A stretch of DNA of 64,000 nt, from NCBI GenBank assembly GCA_002946415.1, contig NJPS01000048.1, positions 1,054,001 to 1,118,000 of the forward strand. The letters are read 5' to 3'. The notes beneath the pieces were generated by a model. The model was not told where the DNA came from, made no database searches, and saw only the letters and a program-made list of their open reading frames with translations. The stretch comes from Rutstroemia sp. NJR-2017a BVV2. Its lineage: Eukaryota; Ascomycota; Leotiomycetes; Helotiales; Rutstroemiaceae. Positions 45,675 through 56,880 of the stretch are shown here, piece by piece. Position numbers and translations under genes: made by a program. Numbering within the stretch: position 1 is the first letter of the stretch; each line of letters begins with the position of its first letter.

Positions 45675-47858
45675 ATGAAGTTCTTCTCGCACCTGTTGGT
45701 GCTGGGTTTGGCTGCCGATGCTACTCTAGCTAGCAGCTGGTTCAGCAAAGCTGGTATGTTCACCATCCTTCCTAACCCTGCCTTCAAATCACTTCTTTCG
45801 ACATTCAGAAAGCTCTGCATCAAGCCCACAAGCATTATGGTGTTCTATGAGCTGGCTGTTACGTCTCCCTTTCCTACATCGAATCACGCCACTATTCATC
45901 CAACCTGAAAATAAACGGCTAACATTGATATTCATTAGTATATAACAAATGGCACGAAACCGAACTCGAAAGATGGCTTTCAGACAACAACATCCCATAC
46001 CCAACCCCCGCGGATCGAAAGGATCTGGAAAACCTGGTGAAGGACAACTGGCAGTCTAAGGTTGCCTCGCCATACAACGACTGGGACGCCAACCAGCTTA
46101 GTTCATATTTAAAACAGAAGGGTGTTGAAACCAAGGACTCTGCTGCGAGCAGCAAAGATGGGTTGGTTGCTCAAGTTAAGAATTACTGGTATGAGGCAGA
46201 AGACAAGGCAGAAGATGCTTGGTCAAGTGTCAGGGACTGGATTTTCGACAGCTGGACGGGTAAGCTTCATTGGTGAATTGACAAATGGAAAACACATACT
46301 GACAAGTTCTGTAGACTCTCAACTTAAGGCTTTCGCTGATAGACACGATATTCCCGTGCCTCAACCAAGAACTCGTGATACTCTTCTCTCTAAGATTCGT
46401 TCAAACTACGACACCGTGGCGAAGAAAGCTGGTGAAACCGCTTCATACCCAGGAGACTGGCTCTATGAGACATGGTCTGAGTCTGGTAAGATTATCAAAA
46501 GCCTTCACAACCTCATAGACTAACAAGCTCCTAGACTTAAAGGAGTACTTGGACACCCATGGCATCCCAGCTCCTCAACCCTCTAGCAGAGACAAGTTGA
46601 TCGCTAGTGTCCGTCGTAACGCTCGTATTGCCAGTCTCAAGATGTCTGATACACAAGCTTCGGCGTCCGCCTCTGCATCGTCCGCTCAAGAATCCTTGAG
46701 CGAGCAACTTCTCAGCGCCTGGTCTGATTCTCGTGAGTTTCAACCCCATTGTACCTAGTGCTTCGAGCATTATATCTAACAGAATGTAGAAATCAAAGAA
46801 TGGGCCGACAAGAACGGTATCAAGGTTCCTCAAGGAAGCAAGCGAAACGAGTTGTTGGCTATTGTTCGAAAGCACAAGGCACAACTTGTTGGAGACAACG
46901 TGGCAGGCTCTGCTAAGAGCTACGCAACCGAAGCTACTTCATCTGGTGTATCTGCTTTCGGTGCCGCCACTAGCTCTGCCGGCAACCAATATGCTAAGGC
47001 TACTGATGATGCTCAGCTCAAAGCTGAAAATGCATTCAACGAAGCCATTGGAACATGGAGCGACTCTCGTCTCAAGGCATATCTTGATGCCAGAGGCGTC
47101 CCGGTTCCACAATCAGGAAAGAAGGATGACCTCCTTGCTGCTGTTCGTTTGAATCAGCACAAGGCTTCTACCGGATGGTCTGCGTGGACCTTCGACACTT
47201 GGACTCTCGAAAACTTGAGGTGAGTCTATTTTAATGCGGAATTGATGATTCCTTGCTGACTTCTCATAGGTCTTACCTCGCTTCGTCCAGCGATGCTGCG
47301 GCCAAGAAGGCATCTGAGAAGACCGGTGCGACCCGCGACGAACTTGTTCGTGCTGCTCAAGACTCTTATGCTTCTGCTTCTAAGTCTGGTGGATCCGCCT
47401 ATGCTACCGTCACATCTTATCTCGCTCAGCAAACTGCTGCAGCTAAAGATGCAACCTTCGATACATGGTCCGACTCTGACCTCAAGTCTTACCTTGACAG
47501 TTACGGTGTCCCCGTTCCACAAGGAAGCACCAAGAACCAACTCATTGCGTACGCTCGTAACCAAGCCAACTGGTTCAGATATGGTAAGCATCTTCATCGT
47601 TGTCACTCTGTTTCATTGCTAACTATTTTAGGTACGACCACTCCACAAGGTACTCTTTGGGCTAAGCTTTCCAACGGAGCTCAATGGGTTATGGACCAAC
47701 TCTCTGTCGGTGCAGCCGCTGGTAAGAACCAAGCCGCCCAAGCCGCCTACCAAGGTGAGAAGGCTGCGGACGCTGTCAAGGAAGGTGCTACCTATGCTAC
47801 CAACCGCGCTGGTGAAGCCGCACAAAAAGCATCTGACAAGGTCAAGGAGGAGTTGTAA
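45675..47858 (+). CDS. Ish1/Msc1-type stress protein with seven repeats
   Basis: Protein of the fission yeast Ish1 / budding yeast Msc1 family, associated with the nuclear envelope and endomembranes and with stress or meiotic recombination roles. Exons 45675-45753, 45939-46259, 46315-46485, 46535-46732, 46790-47219, 47270-47583 and 47632-47858 give 579 aa. A signal peptide (1-19) is followed by seven Ish1 (HeH/LEM-like) modules with the pattern W-S/T-D/E-S-x-LKxYLDxxGxPVPQ, then a basic stretch. Examples are WSESDLKEYLDTHGIPAPQ and WSDSDLKSYLDSYGVPVPQ. A half module (FDTWTLENLRSYLASSS) lies between modules 6 and 7. Ala/Lys-rich helical spacers separate the later modules, and the tail is Ala/Lys/Glu-rich (AYQGEKAADAVKEGA). 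Introns 2-4 fall at the same place in successive modules. Confidence 0.93.
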
Positions 47859-48950
47859 GCTTTTATTTAAGCAGAACCGTGGAAGCGAGCAACCTGGAGG
47901 AGAAGTGCACTTTGTACCATCACTGGGCGTCGGAAATTTTCGATTTGGTAGCGAACTTGAGGGTTTAAAATTTGGTGGGCGTGGGAAATTCGTCGCGGAT
48001 ATTATATGACATTCAGCGGGAGGATGGGTGATGATGCATGGCACATGAAATGAAATTTTCGTTTATTATCTATTCTTTTGGGGAGCGCCTTTAATGAAGA
48101 TACTCCTTATCTCTCCTATTAAGCACAGGCATGATTGTTTGGAATTTGCCAGAATAGCGTTCGTTCTATAGTTGTTCTTTGCCTAGGCATAACACTTTGT
48201 AAAACGGGCTGTCAGACTCAGATGCAACCGTAGCGCCCGCACAGCACCAGAACCCTGATTTTGCTCCGCTTTCCCATTGCCAATCAAAGCCCGAGCAAGG
48301 TATATCTAGGCCTGAACGTCACCACTGTTACTTTAGTATAAGGGCATTAAGAGTATTAATGACAGGGTATTTTGCGTCTCGGCCATAACTTCCTGATAGT
48401 GGCCAAAAAGCCTGTCTATCGATTGCGATTATGATGTAAGCTCTCTGAAGGAAAACGGCAATTCCAACTTTTACTTGTGGGAATGAATGGAGGCGGTATA
48501 TGGCATGGCAAGAGGTGATTTGATCGGTTTGCTGATTACAGGACCTTCTGTCTCGGGCCTTGTTAGATGTGTATGGTTGGATGAATGCATGCTGGATGTT
48601 GTAATGTTATGTATTTGCTTATGATCTGAATGATATTAATCGTCGATTACAGTGTCTCTCAACGCTGCAACCTGTTTGTTTCTCGATTCTTCATTTTTCG
48701 ACTTCATATTCTCAACCAATATCTCAGATGCAAATGAAGAAAGTCATTGATCTAGTTTGATCAACCAATTCAATCAATCAATTGCGTGTTGTTCTAGCTA
48801 CTCTTCTCTATTTATCCATTTGTTTCACACAAGCACTGTTCTATTTATTCGCCTTTCCTCTCTACCTATCTACCCACCCCTTTAACAATTCAATTGTTGG
48901 TCAATCAAATATAAATTTTGCGATTCGCCCGCAGCAATAGATAGAGGTGA
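47859..48950. other. Intergenic, 1.1 kb, no gene seen
   Basis: 3' region of the Ish1 gene and promoter of the Kelch gene. AT-rich stretches around 48600-48900 probably belong to the Kelch promoter and leader. No coding or RNA gene is recognised. Confidence 0.6.
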
Positions 48951-51943
48951 ATGATGGGGACGTTTAGCCACGATATATCGTCGACGGAACATAATAGTTT
49001 TCGTGGTGGCAGGCAGACATTCACCAAAGGACCAATGCCGGCGGCGAATCGAATGCGCGAAGAACAAGAAAAGGCAACGGAGCAGAAACAGAAGGATAAA
49101 GAGAGAGAGCAATTGAGAGAAAAGGTTAGGTCTTACAGACGGTCGCGATTTAGGGAAGAGGGATTGGATGATCTAGAAATTGAGAAGGTCGATGTGAAGA
49201 AGTTGGGCTTGGTGGAGGATACCCCTACTGGGGAGGGGTCGTCGCAGATTACCAAGACGGAAACGCGCGAGTCGAGGTATGGGAAAGACAGGGATGAGGA
49301 TGCTGGCGATGGTGGGGGAGTAGGAGTAGGGAAAGGCGGAAGCAGTAGTAAGAGGATCATGTCTTGGGGATTGAGGAGGCCGACGATAAGTCAGACTTCG
49401 AATGCGCCGCCTTCGTCGTTCTCTTCTGTGCCGAGATTCGCGTTACTGGCTTTCCTGATTGCAGTGGTGGTGCCAGGTTTTGGATATAAGGGTACTGGAA
49501 CAGATGTGGTCAATATCAATGGAGCGGATGCGGGCGTGATTCGAGAGGCGGAGTTGGTTGAGAATGGAAGTTTCATCGAGGGGAGAGCGGATAGTCCGAC
49601 GTCTGTTTGTACCAGGTGGAGTCATATGAGTTCGTCTCCTCGAAACAGATGCTAGAGGAAGTGACTGAGCTAACTGATCTGTAGCTGCTAATGTTAATGG
49701 GACTTTGTATATTTATGGAGGAGAAGCTACTACTTCAAGTGGTCAGACAGAGAATACTTGGAGTATGAATATCTTATATACATTTTCACTAGAAATCATA
49801 TTGACCATCTCGCAGATAACAACCTCCTAACCTTAGATCTCACTAAATCATGGCAGACATCTTCACCGTCTCTAACCGGGTTAACACAACCATCGGGCCC
49901 ACCAGCCGTAGCTATGGGTTCTCTGTGGCATACTTATGATGCCTTATTCTTATATGGAGGAGAGTTCTCCGACAGCCCCCCAACGACGCCATCAGCAGTC
50001 GCAACTTGGAAATACGACATCTCATCCGGATCATGGACCGAATATTCCGATCCGCAGACCTCCGCTGGAAACAATTCAGACACAGCACCCGCGTCTGTGA
50101 ACCGAGCCGCCGAAGGTGCTGGACTTAGTGTGCCAGAAATCGGACGGAGTTGGTATTTCGGAGGCCATTTGGATCTATACACCACGCCCGGATGGTCCAA
50201 TCAGATTGCTCGAGTCTACCTAAAAGGACTTTTGGAATTCACGCACCCGGGTTATGCAAATGATGGAGTGGAGTCTTTGGGATTGACGAAGGGAGCGGGT
50301 GATGGAGGCGTGTATAGAAATATCACAGATGGCGGCTTGCAAGAGTCTGCGGGCTTTACGGAGAGAGCGGATGGTGTGCTGGTTTATGTGCCGGGATGGG
50401 GCGTGGATGGAATATTATTGGGGTTGGCTGGGGGAACTAATGAGACTATGGTGAGTGCATCTTTTCATTCTCGTTGTCATGAACCGTGGTACCAATCCGA
50501 TGGTTTCTGGTCATCCTGGGTCGGTTGTTTATCGATTTGGCTCGGTTCAAGTGAGTTGTGCAGAATTGGTCGGCGATTGTGTTTCCAGAATATGTCCTTA
50601 ACTCTCAGTCATGTTCTGACTCAAATGCTAACAATGTGCAGACTGAGATGAGCATAATCGACGTCTATGACATCGCAAGCAGCACGTGGTACAAACAAAG
50701 TACAACCGGAGCCAGCCCACCAATTCGTGTCAACCCATGCGCGGTAGTAGCGGCTGCTCCCGATGGCAGCAGTTTCAATATTTATCTATATGGGGGACAA
50801 AATCTTATTCCTTATGGCGAGCAGACGCAATACTCGGACATGTGGATTCTCACCATTCCTTCATTTACTTGGATCGAGGTAAACATGTCTTCATCAAAAT
50901 CACAGCCATCTTCTCGAGCTGGTCATACTTGCAATCTTATGGACGGGCAAATGGTCGTTGTCGGTGGTTATGTCGGCAAGGACATCTCGTGCGATAGTCC
51001 CGGAGTGTATGTTTTCAACGCATCTTCTCTCGAGTGGGTTCAATCATTTACCGCACTGTCTTCATCCTCTTCATCAGGATCCGGCTCTGGCTCTGGCTCT
51101 GGGTCCGGCGACTCGGGCCAGTTCTCCGAGATCACTGCTGGTTCCATCGGCTACACAGTCCCAGATATCGTACAATCAGTCATTGGAGGTTCCTCTCTCG
51201 GCGGCGCCACAGCCACCACACCTGCCGCAGGTTCCGCAACCGCTGGACCCCTCGCAACTGGTAAACCGCCTACATTCACCGTCACACAATCGCCTACTAC
51301 CGTGGTACAAACATCTACTTCAACATCTACCTCCATTTCCCGCAACAAAAAAGAAACAAACATCGCTGCAATCGTCGCCGGCACCATTGCCGCAGCACTT
51401 GGAATTCTAGCCGGATACTTAGGGTTCTGTCTCTGGCTCTACAGGAAACAACTCAAACTCTACAAAGAGCACGTCGCGATGGCGCAACGCGGAGCTTGGA
51501 ACCCCGTGGGCAAAATGTATCGCAGCAGCGATAGCTCCAACCGGGAGAAAACCGGCGGAGCTGAATTTGTCGTCGGCCCCTTTGGCACACCTGCGGGAGT
51601 CAAAACAGCAAGCGTGCACAGCGAAGGCGGGACGATCACCAGTGTACCCACTAACACGGGCGGAGGACACGATGTTTGGGCTTATGGCGGAGGCGTTATG
51701 CCGGGGGCGAACTCGTATGGTGGGGGGAGGAACTATCGCCGAATTAGCGAGGAGGATAGCGGGAGTGCGGAGGGGAGGGGGAGTATGGGGACTTGGGGCA
51801 GGGAGGGACCGAATACGTCGGGGTCGGGGACCGGCACGTCGGGGAATAGTAGTGTGGATGATTTGTTGGGTGGGCAGGAGCCGAGTTTCTTTAGTGTGGT
51901 GTTGAATCCTAGGAGGACGTTGAGGGTGGTTAATTCGGATTAG
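48951..51943 (+). CDS. Kelch-repeat membrane protein
   Basis: Predicted surface or endomembrane protein with a lumenal/extracellular Kelch propeller. Exons 48951-49629, 49685-49762, 49816-50450 and 50642-51943 give 897 aa. Residues 1-160 are charged (Glu/Lys/Arg coiled-coil-like 35-90). A hydrophobic segment RFALLAFLIAVVVPGFGY (162-179) acts as signal anchor. Kelch blades follow: NGTLYIYGGE, YDALFLYGGEFSDS, GRSWYFGGH, FNIYLYGGQN and DGQMVVVGGYVG. A Ser/Gly/Thr-rich stalk (600-700) leads to a second membrane helix IAAIVAGTIAAALGILAGYL (705-724) and a basic cytosolic tail. An in-frame Met at 137 would turn the first helix into a cleavable signal peptide. Intron 1 needs the unusual GTTCGT donor. 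Confidence 0.87.
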
Positions 51944-54900
51944 GGTTTGGGAGTGGGAGGTACTTTGATGCAAATATAGAGGAGGAGGATCAGAAGTGGT
52001 AGGGGGAAGAAGAGAGGGGTGTGATATTTGGGGGTGTTAATAATGGAAAAGGGGGCTTTAGATACACGAATACCGTTATGTGGGATGATAATGAGGTTTA
52101 TGTTCTTTTTGGGCTTCGGCTTTTTGATATACACATAAAGTTACGGGTTGAGGAATGTAAGATAGGACAGGACATATGGAATACCCCCTTCGTTTAAGTA
52201 TATAAGTTTTTGGAAAATGAAGTGTCAATTTATTTCTTGTTAAGTTATTCTTGTGTTCTTTCGTCTGATGACCTCTCTTTGTTGTAGCACAATTCATTGT
52301 CATCACAGTCCATCTTCCAACTCAATTCCCCTTCACCTCTGATTCAACTCGGCTTTTTTCTTGTTCCTCTCGGCTTTTTTCTTATTCCTCTCATGATCAA
52401 TCTCCCTCCGTCCTTTAGATACGGCAACTGCCAGCCAGCCCTCTAGATACAACAGCAGACCTCACATTCCGACGTCGAAGGCGGTATTGTAGAGTATATA
52501 AGATTAATGTCCATGAATCAATCCTTCCCATCGGCAAACAAGACAGGCACATCCATACCATACCTATACTATAATCCCCATGAGTGAAGATGGAGATGGA
52601 ATACAGAACACAAGCAAGCGGAGAGCATATTCTACCAACAACACTGGACTTCTTCGCTTGTTGACCGCAAGATAATATCAATACCGTAACCCATCCATCC
52701 ACAAACTCCCATTTACATCTTCCCTTTTGCTTCCAACAACCGACCCCCCTTCGCATCATACATCATCCTGCCACAGTCAAAAGACACACCGTCCACCGAC
52801 AGCAATCCCAACCCCAGACAAACTAACATCTCCGAGAACGCCCCCTTCCCCCCACAAGAAACGGAGCATCTCCCACCCCCTCCGCCCCAGCAAGAAGACA
52901 AGACAAACCTTAACCCTCCTTGCATCGCATTACATCGCGTCGCCATCACCCATGACTTACTCTAGTTATACATCACACCACACCACACCCTACATACCTA
53001 CTCGCAACACCCCTGCCCATGTTTAGCTACAATAGATGTCAAAACCTCACCTCCAGCACTTACCGGTAGCACACGCGACTCGTTCCCTGAACATCCTATA
53101 CCGTACATATGCACTTACTCATTGATTCAGGAACCGTCCACCCATCAATTAACCATGTGACGTAACGCACACTTGACACATTCCCATCCCATCTCAGTGA
53201 TCTCCAAGCCACCGACGCCGACGTCGCTGCCTACTTATTTCCCGATTTGGAAATCCGTTGTTTTTGCCTGCCTGCTGCAAACCCACTCGGGAATCTTCTT
53301 TCTTTCTCCTCCCCCCAACTCGTACTGTCGTAAAATGTCAACTCCGCAAAAACTCCATCCATTTCTCTTCCTTTCTCCCAAACCCTCTCTTACACCCACC
53401 TACACTCCATCCATCACTTACCTCGAACTCAACTCTCACTCTCCCTTCCCTTCCATTCCCCATCCCCCCATCCCCCCTTCACACCTCCTCGCCTCCCTCG
53501 GCCCCCAAAAAATCCTAACGCCCCCCTCCCCCCTTGCTCCTCACTGACTCGAGCACCACCCCTCCTCCCACACCTCCCACACCACCCCCCATCCCCATGC
53601 CCAAACGTGACCTCATCACAGGAACGATCACACCTCCCTCCATCATCCCCCCCAGCTTTGACTCACTCCTCCTTACAGAAAAGACCCCGACGCAAATTAT
53701 CCGCTCCCAGACTGTAACCTACTGTACGTAGTAGCGAATCTACTGTAGCAGTCAACCTACTGTACGCAGTAGCGAACCTACCCCACAGTAGTACAGCAAC
53801 GGCGCGACCTCCCCCATGTCCAAAACCCTACTTCATTCGCATCCACCTGCTACTGTACCGTACACATACACACAAACAAGCATCCATGCAAAAAATCAAG
53901 CTCATGTCAAAAAAACAAAAGGCAAGGGGAAAGAAAAAAAATAAAGGTTGAAGCCAATGCCGTGAAACTAAAGGTCGGTTTTGTCTGCCCCCCCTCTCCA
54001 GTATGCATGTACGCAGATCTCCATTTCCCATCTGCCCGAAACGATACTTCCATTCATTCTTTCTTTCTTTCTCTTCTCTGCGACGCCGAAAAGCGGCAAC
54101 GTTGCGGATGGGGGTACGAGCGGGGTCGGTCGAGGATTGGGTTTGTATACCTTTTTTAATTTATCTCTCTTTCTCCATTTCATCACCGATCTTAGGAGCG
54201 GATAAGAACAAGCCCTCTTTTTCCGAACTATATCCGCAGCAAAGAATAGTGGCATATAAAATAACCCATGAATCCCGCACATGCATAACGCAGGACCGAC
54301 AGAAACAGCGCAGCGAATCTTGTTTCTCGGCGGTAAAATGGTGCTGTGGGTCCCGTCTGCACAGTGTGAAGGAGGGGTAGATGGGACCGGGGGCGTCAAC
54401 GGAAGGAGGGGATGAACGACTGATAAGGGAAAACTCCATTTACCCATGTCGAGCTTGGCGGGATGGAGGCAAACTTGGAGTACTACAATATCCACGAAGC
54501 CAAGAATGGGGGGCAATTTGTATGTGTATTTCATTCGGTTATAAGCAAAGCTGATGGAGGAATCCTCTACTCAACTGCCATATGGGTAGAAGAGAGGGTA
54601 CCAACTAACTAGACTAGCTAGGTTATGGCAAAAGAGCAAAAGCGAAAAAGCAAAGTAGTCCAGATAAACTCAAACACCGACTCGATAATCCCATCCTAAC
54701 CATGAAGTATAGAAAAACTAGAAAAACAGCAAGAAACATCGGTATCCCGATGCACAGGTATCATAAAATGAAAAGCCAAAACCCGTAGTAAACAATAACA
54801 ATGCATGACAACAAGTTCAACAGATCGATGCAAACCCGATATCCTTCCCAACCATCAATAGTTCATGAAATTTCAATCGTAATGAAGACCCCTAATATCC

Positions 54901-55131
54901 ATATTCGTATGCCTGACCTGTATTCTGAGAGCAGTAGTTAAAACAAGGAGGAAACGCCAATTTAAATCAAGCCCCAAATACTACCGCCAATGCATAGTAA
55001 ACGCCCAGTGCAGATAAAAACATTGATGAGAAGTGAAGGAGTAAATGCGATGGCAACTGCCTCGTTGCAAACTCAAGATGAAACCCTCGACCACTAGTTA
55101 TACGATAAGTACTGTTCCTCCAGTAGAATCT
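51944..55131. other. 3.2 kb gene-free, pyrimidine-rich tract
   Basis: Lies between the 3' ends of two convergent genes. From about 52690 to 53700 the plus strand is strongly C/T-rich, with long runs of ccccc and tcccc that create spurious Pro/Ser/Thr-rich frames. The minus frame 53968-54534 (188 codons) has no recognisable domain. It holds the 28-bp direct repeat listed separately. No gene called; a non-coding transcript or long 3' UTR is possible. Confidence 0.55.
53716..53781. repeat. 28-bp direct repeat pair, 38-bp spacing
   Basis: Copies at 53716-53743 and 53754-53781, both starting aacctactgtacg, differ at two positions. Each contains a ctactg...cagtag-type inverted half, so each could form a small hairpin. 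Confidence 0.9.
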
Positions 55132-56880
55132 TTATTGAGCAAGGTCCATGCCATATTCGTCTTCTTCCTTGAAGCTAATAGAGCCTGGACCGCTTCCTCC
55201 ACTGTTATGACCACTCCAATACTGACCCGCGCCACCCATGCCTGTTTGACCTGCATCGCCAGAGCTATGGTTATCTGGGCTTAAGGAGTTGTCAAGTTGT
55301 GCGTAGTTTGAGCCATTTACTGGTTCGCCCTTGACATCCGTGTGCTTCGGAACCCTGAGCCCAGTACCAGGGCGTCGCGTGTACTCGAAGGTATTCTCGT
55401 TGTTCTTGATCATAGCATCCATCAGTTCTGTGTGCATTCGCTTCTCATCCTCAGTCTGCTCGAAAGGCCAAGTGCCACCCAACTCGTTGATCAAGTTCGC
55501 AAGTTCCTCTTGCTGTTGAAGTTTGAGGTGCAACATCCACATGAGATCACGAGTCCAGCTCACAGCGCCGTTGAGAATGTCACCCTTGTTCGGTCCCTTG
55601 TCTTTTTCCTCGAGAGGAATTCCGGTGGTGATGTTGCCTGTCGCACGACGAGCACCTGGGCCAGCAAGGCCCGAAGTAGCCTGGGGAGGGCTAATGCCGT
55701 TTGGAGGTTGTGACAAGCCTGTAAGGGTGGGCGATAAAGGCGAGTTGTTCATGAGGGCTTTGCGGACTTTCTCATCTTCGAGTCTGTGAAGTGGCACTAA
55801 ATGACTCAATTCTTGAATGCGCTCGTTAATGTTATCTCTTCTCCTCCTCTCCACGAGATTGTGCGATTCTCTCCGACGTCTTCTCTTCATCTCTTGAGAC
55901 TGTAAAGCAGGCGCATTTGTTTGTCCATGGGTATTGTTGAGTTTCGTGGGCATGGAAGCACCTTTGAGGATATCGGAAATCTGCGCATTTGGATGAACGC
56001 CCTGAATAGGTGAACCAAATTCGGAGCCAGGGAAAGAGCCAAGACTGTTCGGTGTTTGATCCCATTGACCGGACAAGGTCTTCTGGTGTCGGTGGCTATG
56101 ATTTGTGCGTATTGGTTGCGTGGGGAAGCTTGACTGGTCCGCAGACCCGATGTTGAGTGATGCGATGCCAGGTGTCTTTGGAGTCAACGGGCTTCTAGCA
56201 CTAGACACTTTCCTTCCGGATCCCACTTGAGTCAGTCTTGGCCGTTGTTTCGCAAAGCTGTTGTCTCCGGATCCATTATGCATGTCTGAACCCCCCAAAG
56301 GAGAGCCTGTGTACGATGTAGGCGAGTGTATGGACGAACCAAAGTTTTGTGGTTGCATGTGCCTGAACTGCGCATGGTTGAAGTTGTGAACAAAAGGGCT
56401 TTGGATTGGATCACCATCAGGTGTATTTGAATATCCGTTCATGTTTGGGTCGCCTAAGCCATTGCCGTTGTTTCCGGCGTAGATATTGTGTGAAAAATCG
56501 AAGTCCATGCCAAATTCCTGACCGTTGTTGTGCATGCCGTTCGTCTGATGGTCGGCCATCGATCCCAGACTATCAAGTAGCTCGTCATCACCGAAAGTCG
56601 AGATTCCTTTCGAGAAACTAGCGCTAGGATTCGAGGGTTGTGTTGTGAAGTTGTTTTGAAAGGAGGTGCCGTACCCGCCGTTTGGTATAGACATGCCGTT
56701 GCCACCCACTGATAGGTCGTTTGGGTTTATGCCACCTCCATGCGAGTTGAACTGATTGAAATGCTGCTGAGGAATATTGAAACCTTGCTGATTCGACATG
56801 AACCTTTGGTTGTGCGAAGAGAAGAATTGGTCATCTGGTTCGTCCTTAATGAAAGGGCTCGAGGCTCCTGTGCCGGCCAT
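55132..56880 (-). CDS. bHLH transcription factor, RTG3/TFEB-like
   Basis: Nuclear factor expected to bind E-boxes (CACGTG class). Uninterrupted 582-aa frame. The basic region RRRRRESHNLVERRRRDNIN (about 333-352) has His340, Glu344 and Arg348, the H-E-R set that contacts CANNTG. Helix 1 is INERIQELSHLVP; helix 2 is NKGDILNGAVSWTRDLMWML (431-450), followed by a Gln/Glu-rich coil (LKLQQQEELANLINELG) resembling a leucine-zipper extension. The loop between the helices is about 65 residues, with Pro/Ser/Gly-rich sequence. The first 330 residues are Asn/Gly/Ser/Gln-rich and probably disordered. Sumoylation-type motifs IKDE (11-14) and FKEE (near the C terminus) sit at both ends. By helix sequence it is closest to the RTG3 and MITF/TFE groups. 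Confidence 0.92.
   Translation of the reverse strand: MAGTGASSPFIKDEPDDQFFSSHNQRFMSNQQGFNIPQQHFNQFNSHGGGINPNDLSVGGNGMSIPNGGYGTSFQNNFTTQPSNPSASFSKGISTFGDDELLDSLGSMADHQTNGMHNNGQEFGMDFDFSHNIYAGNNGNGLGDPNMNGYSNTPDGDPIQSPFVHNFNHAQFRHMQPQNFGSSIHSPTSYTGSPLGGSDMHNGSGDNSFAKQRPRLTQVGSGRKVSSARSPLTPKTPGIASLNIGSADQSSFPTQPIRTNHSHRHQKTLSGQWDQTPNSLGSFPGSEFGSPIQGVHPNAQISDILKGASMPTKLNNTHGQTNAPALQSQEMKRRRRRESHNLVERRRRDNINERIQELSHLVPLHRLEDEKVRKALMNNSPLSPTLTGLSQPPNGISPPQATSGLAGPGARRATGNITTGIPLEEKDKGPNKGDILNGAVSWTRDLMWMLHLKLQQQEELANLINELGGTWPFEQTEDEKRMHTELMDAMIKNNENTFEYTRRPGTGLRVPKHTDVKGEPVNGSNYAQLDNSLSPDNHSSGDAGQTGMGGAGQYWSGHNSGGSGPGSISFKEEDEYGMDLAQ

Noticed and set aside
35586..47858. Possible secondary-metabolite or catabolic cluster (transporter, SDR, reductase, regulator)
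   Set aside because: The genes are interleaved with housekeeping genes and no backbone synthase is present, so the association is probably incidental.
53173..53731. Pro/Ser/Thr-rich plus-strand frames
   Set aside because: Explained by C/T strand bias; no start context, domain or splice support.
53968..54534. 188-codon minus-strand frame
   Set aside because: No recognisable motif, and composition looks like translated non-coding DNA. Kept open only as part of the gene-free tract.
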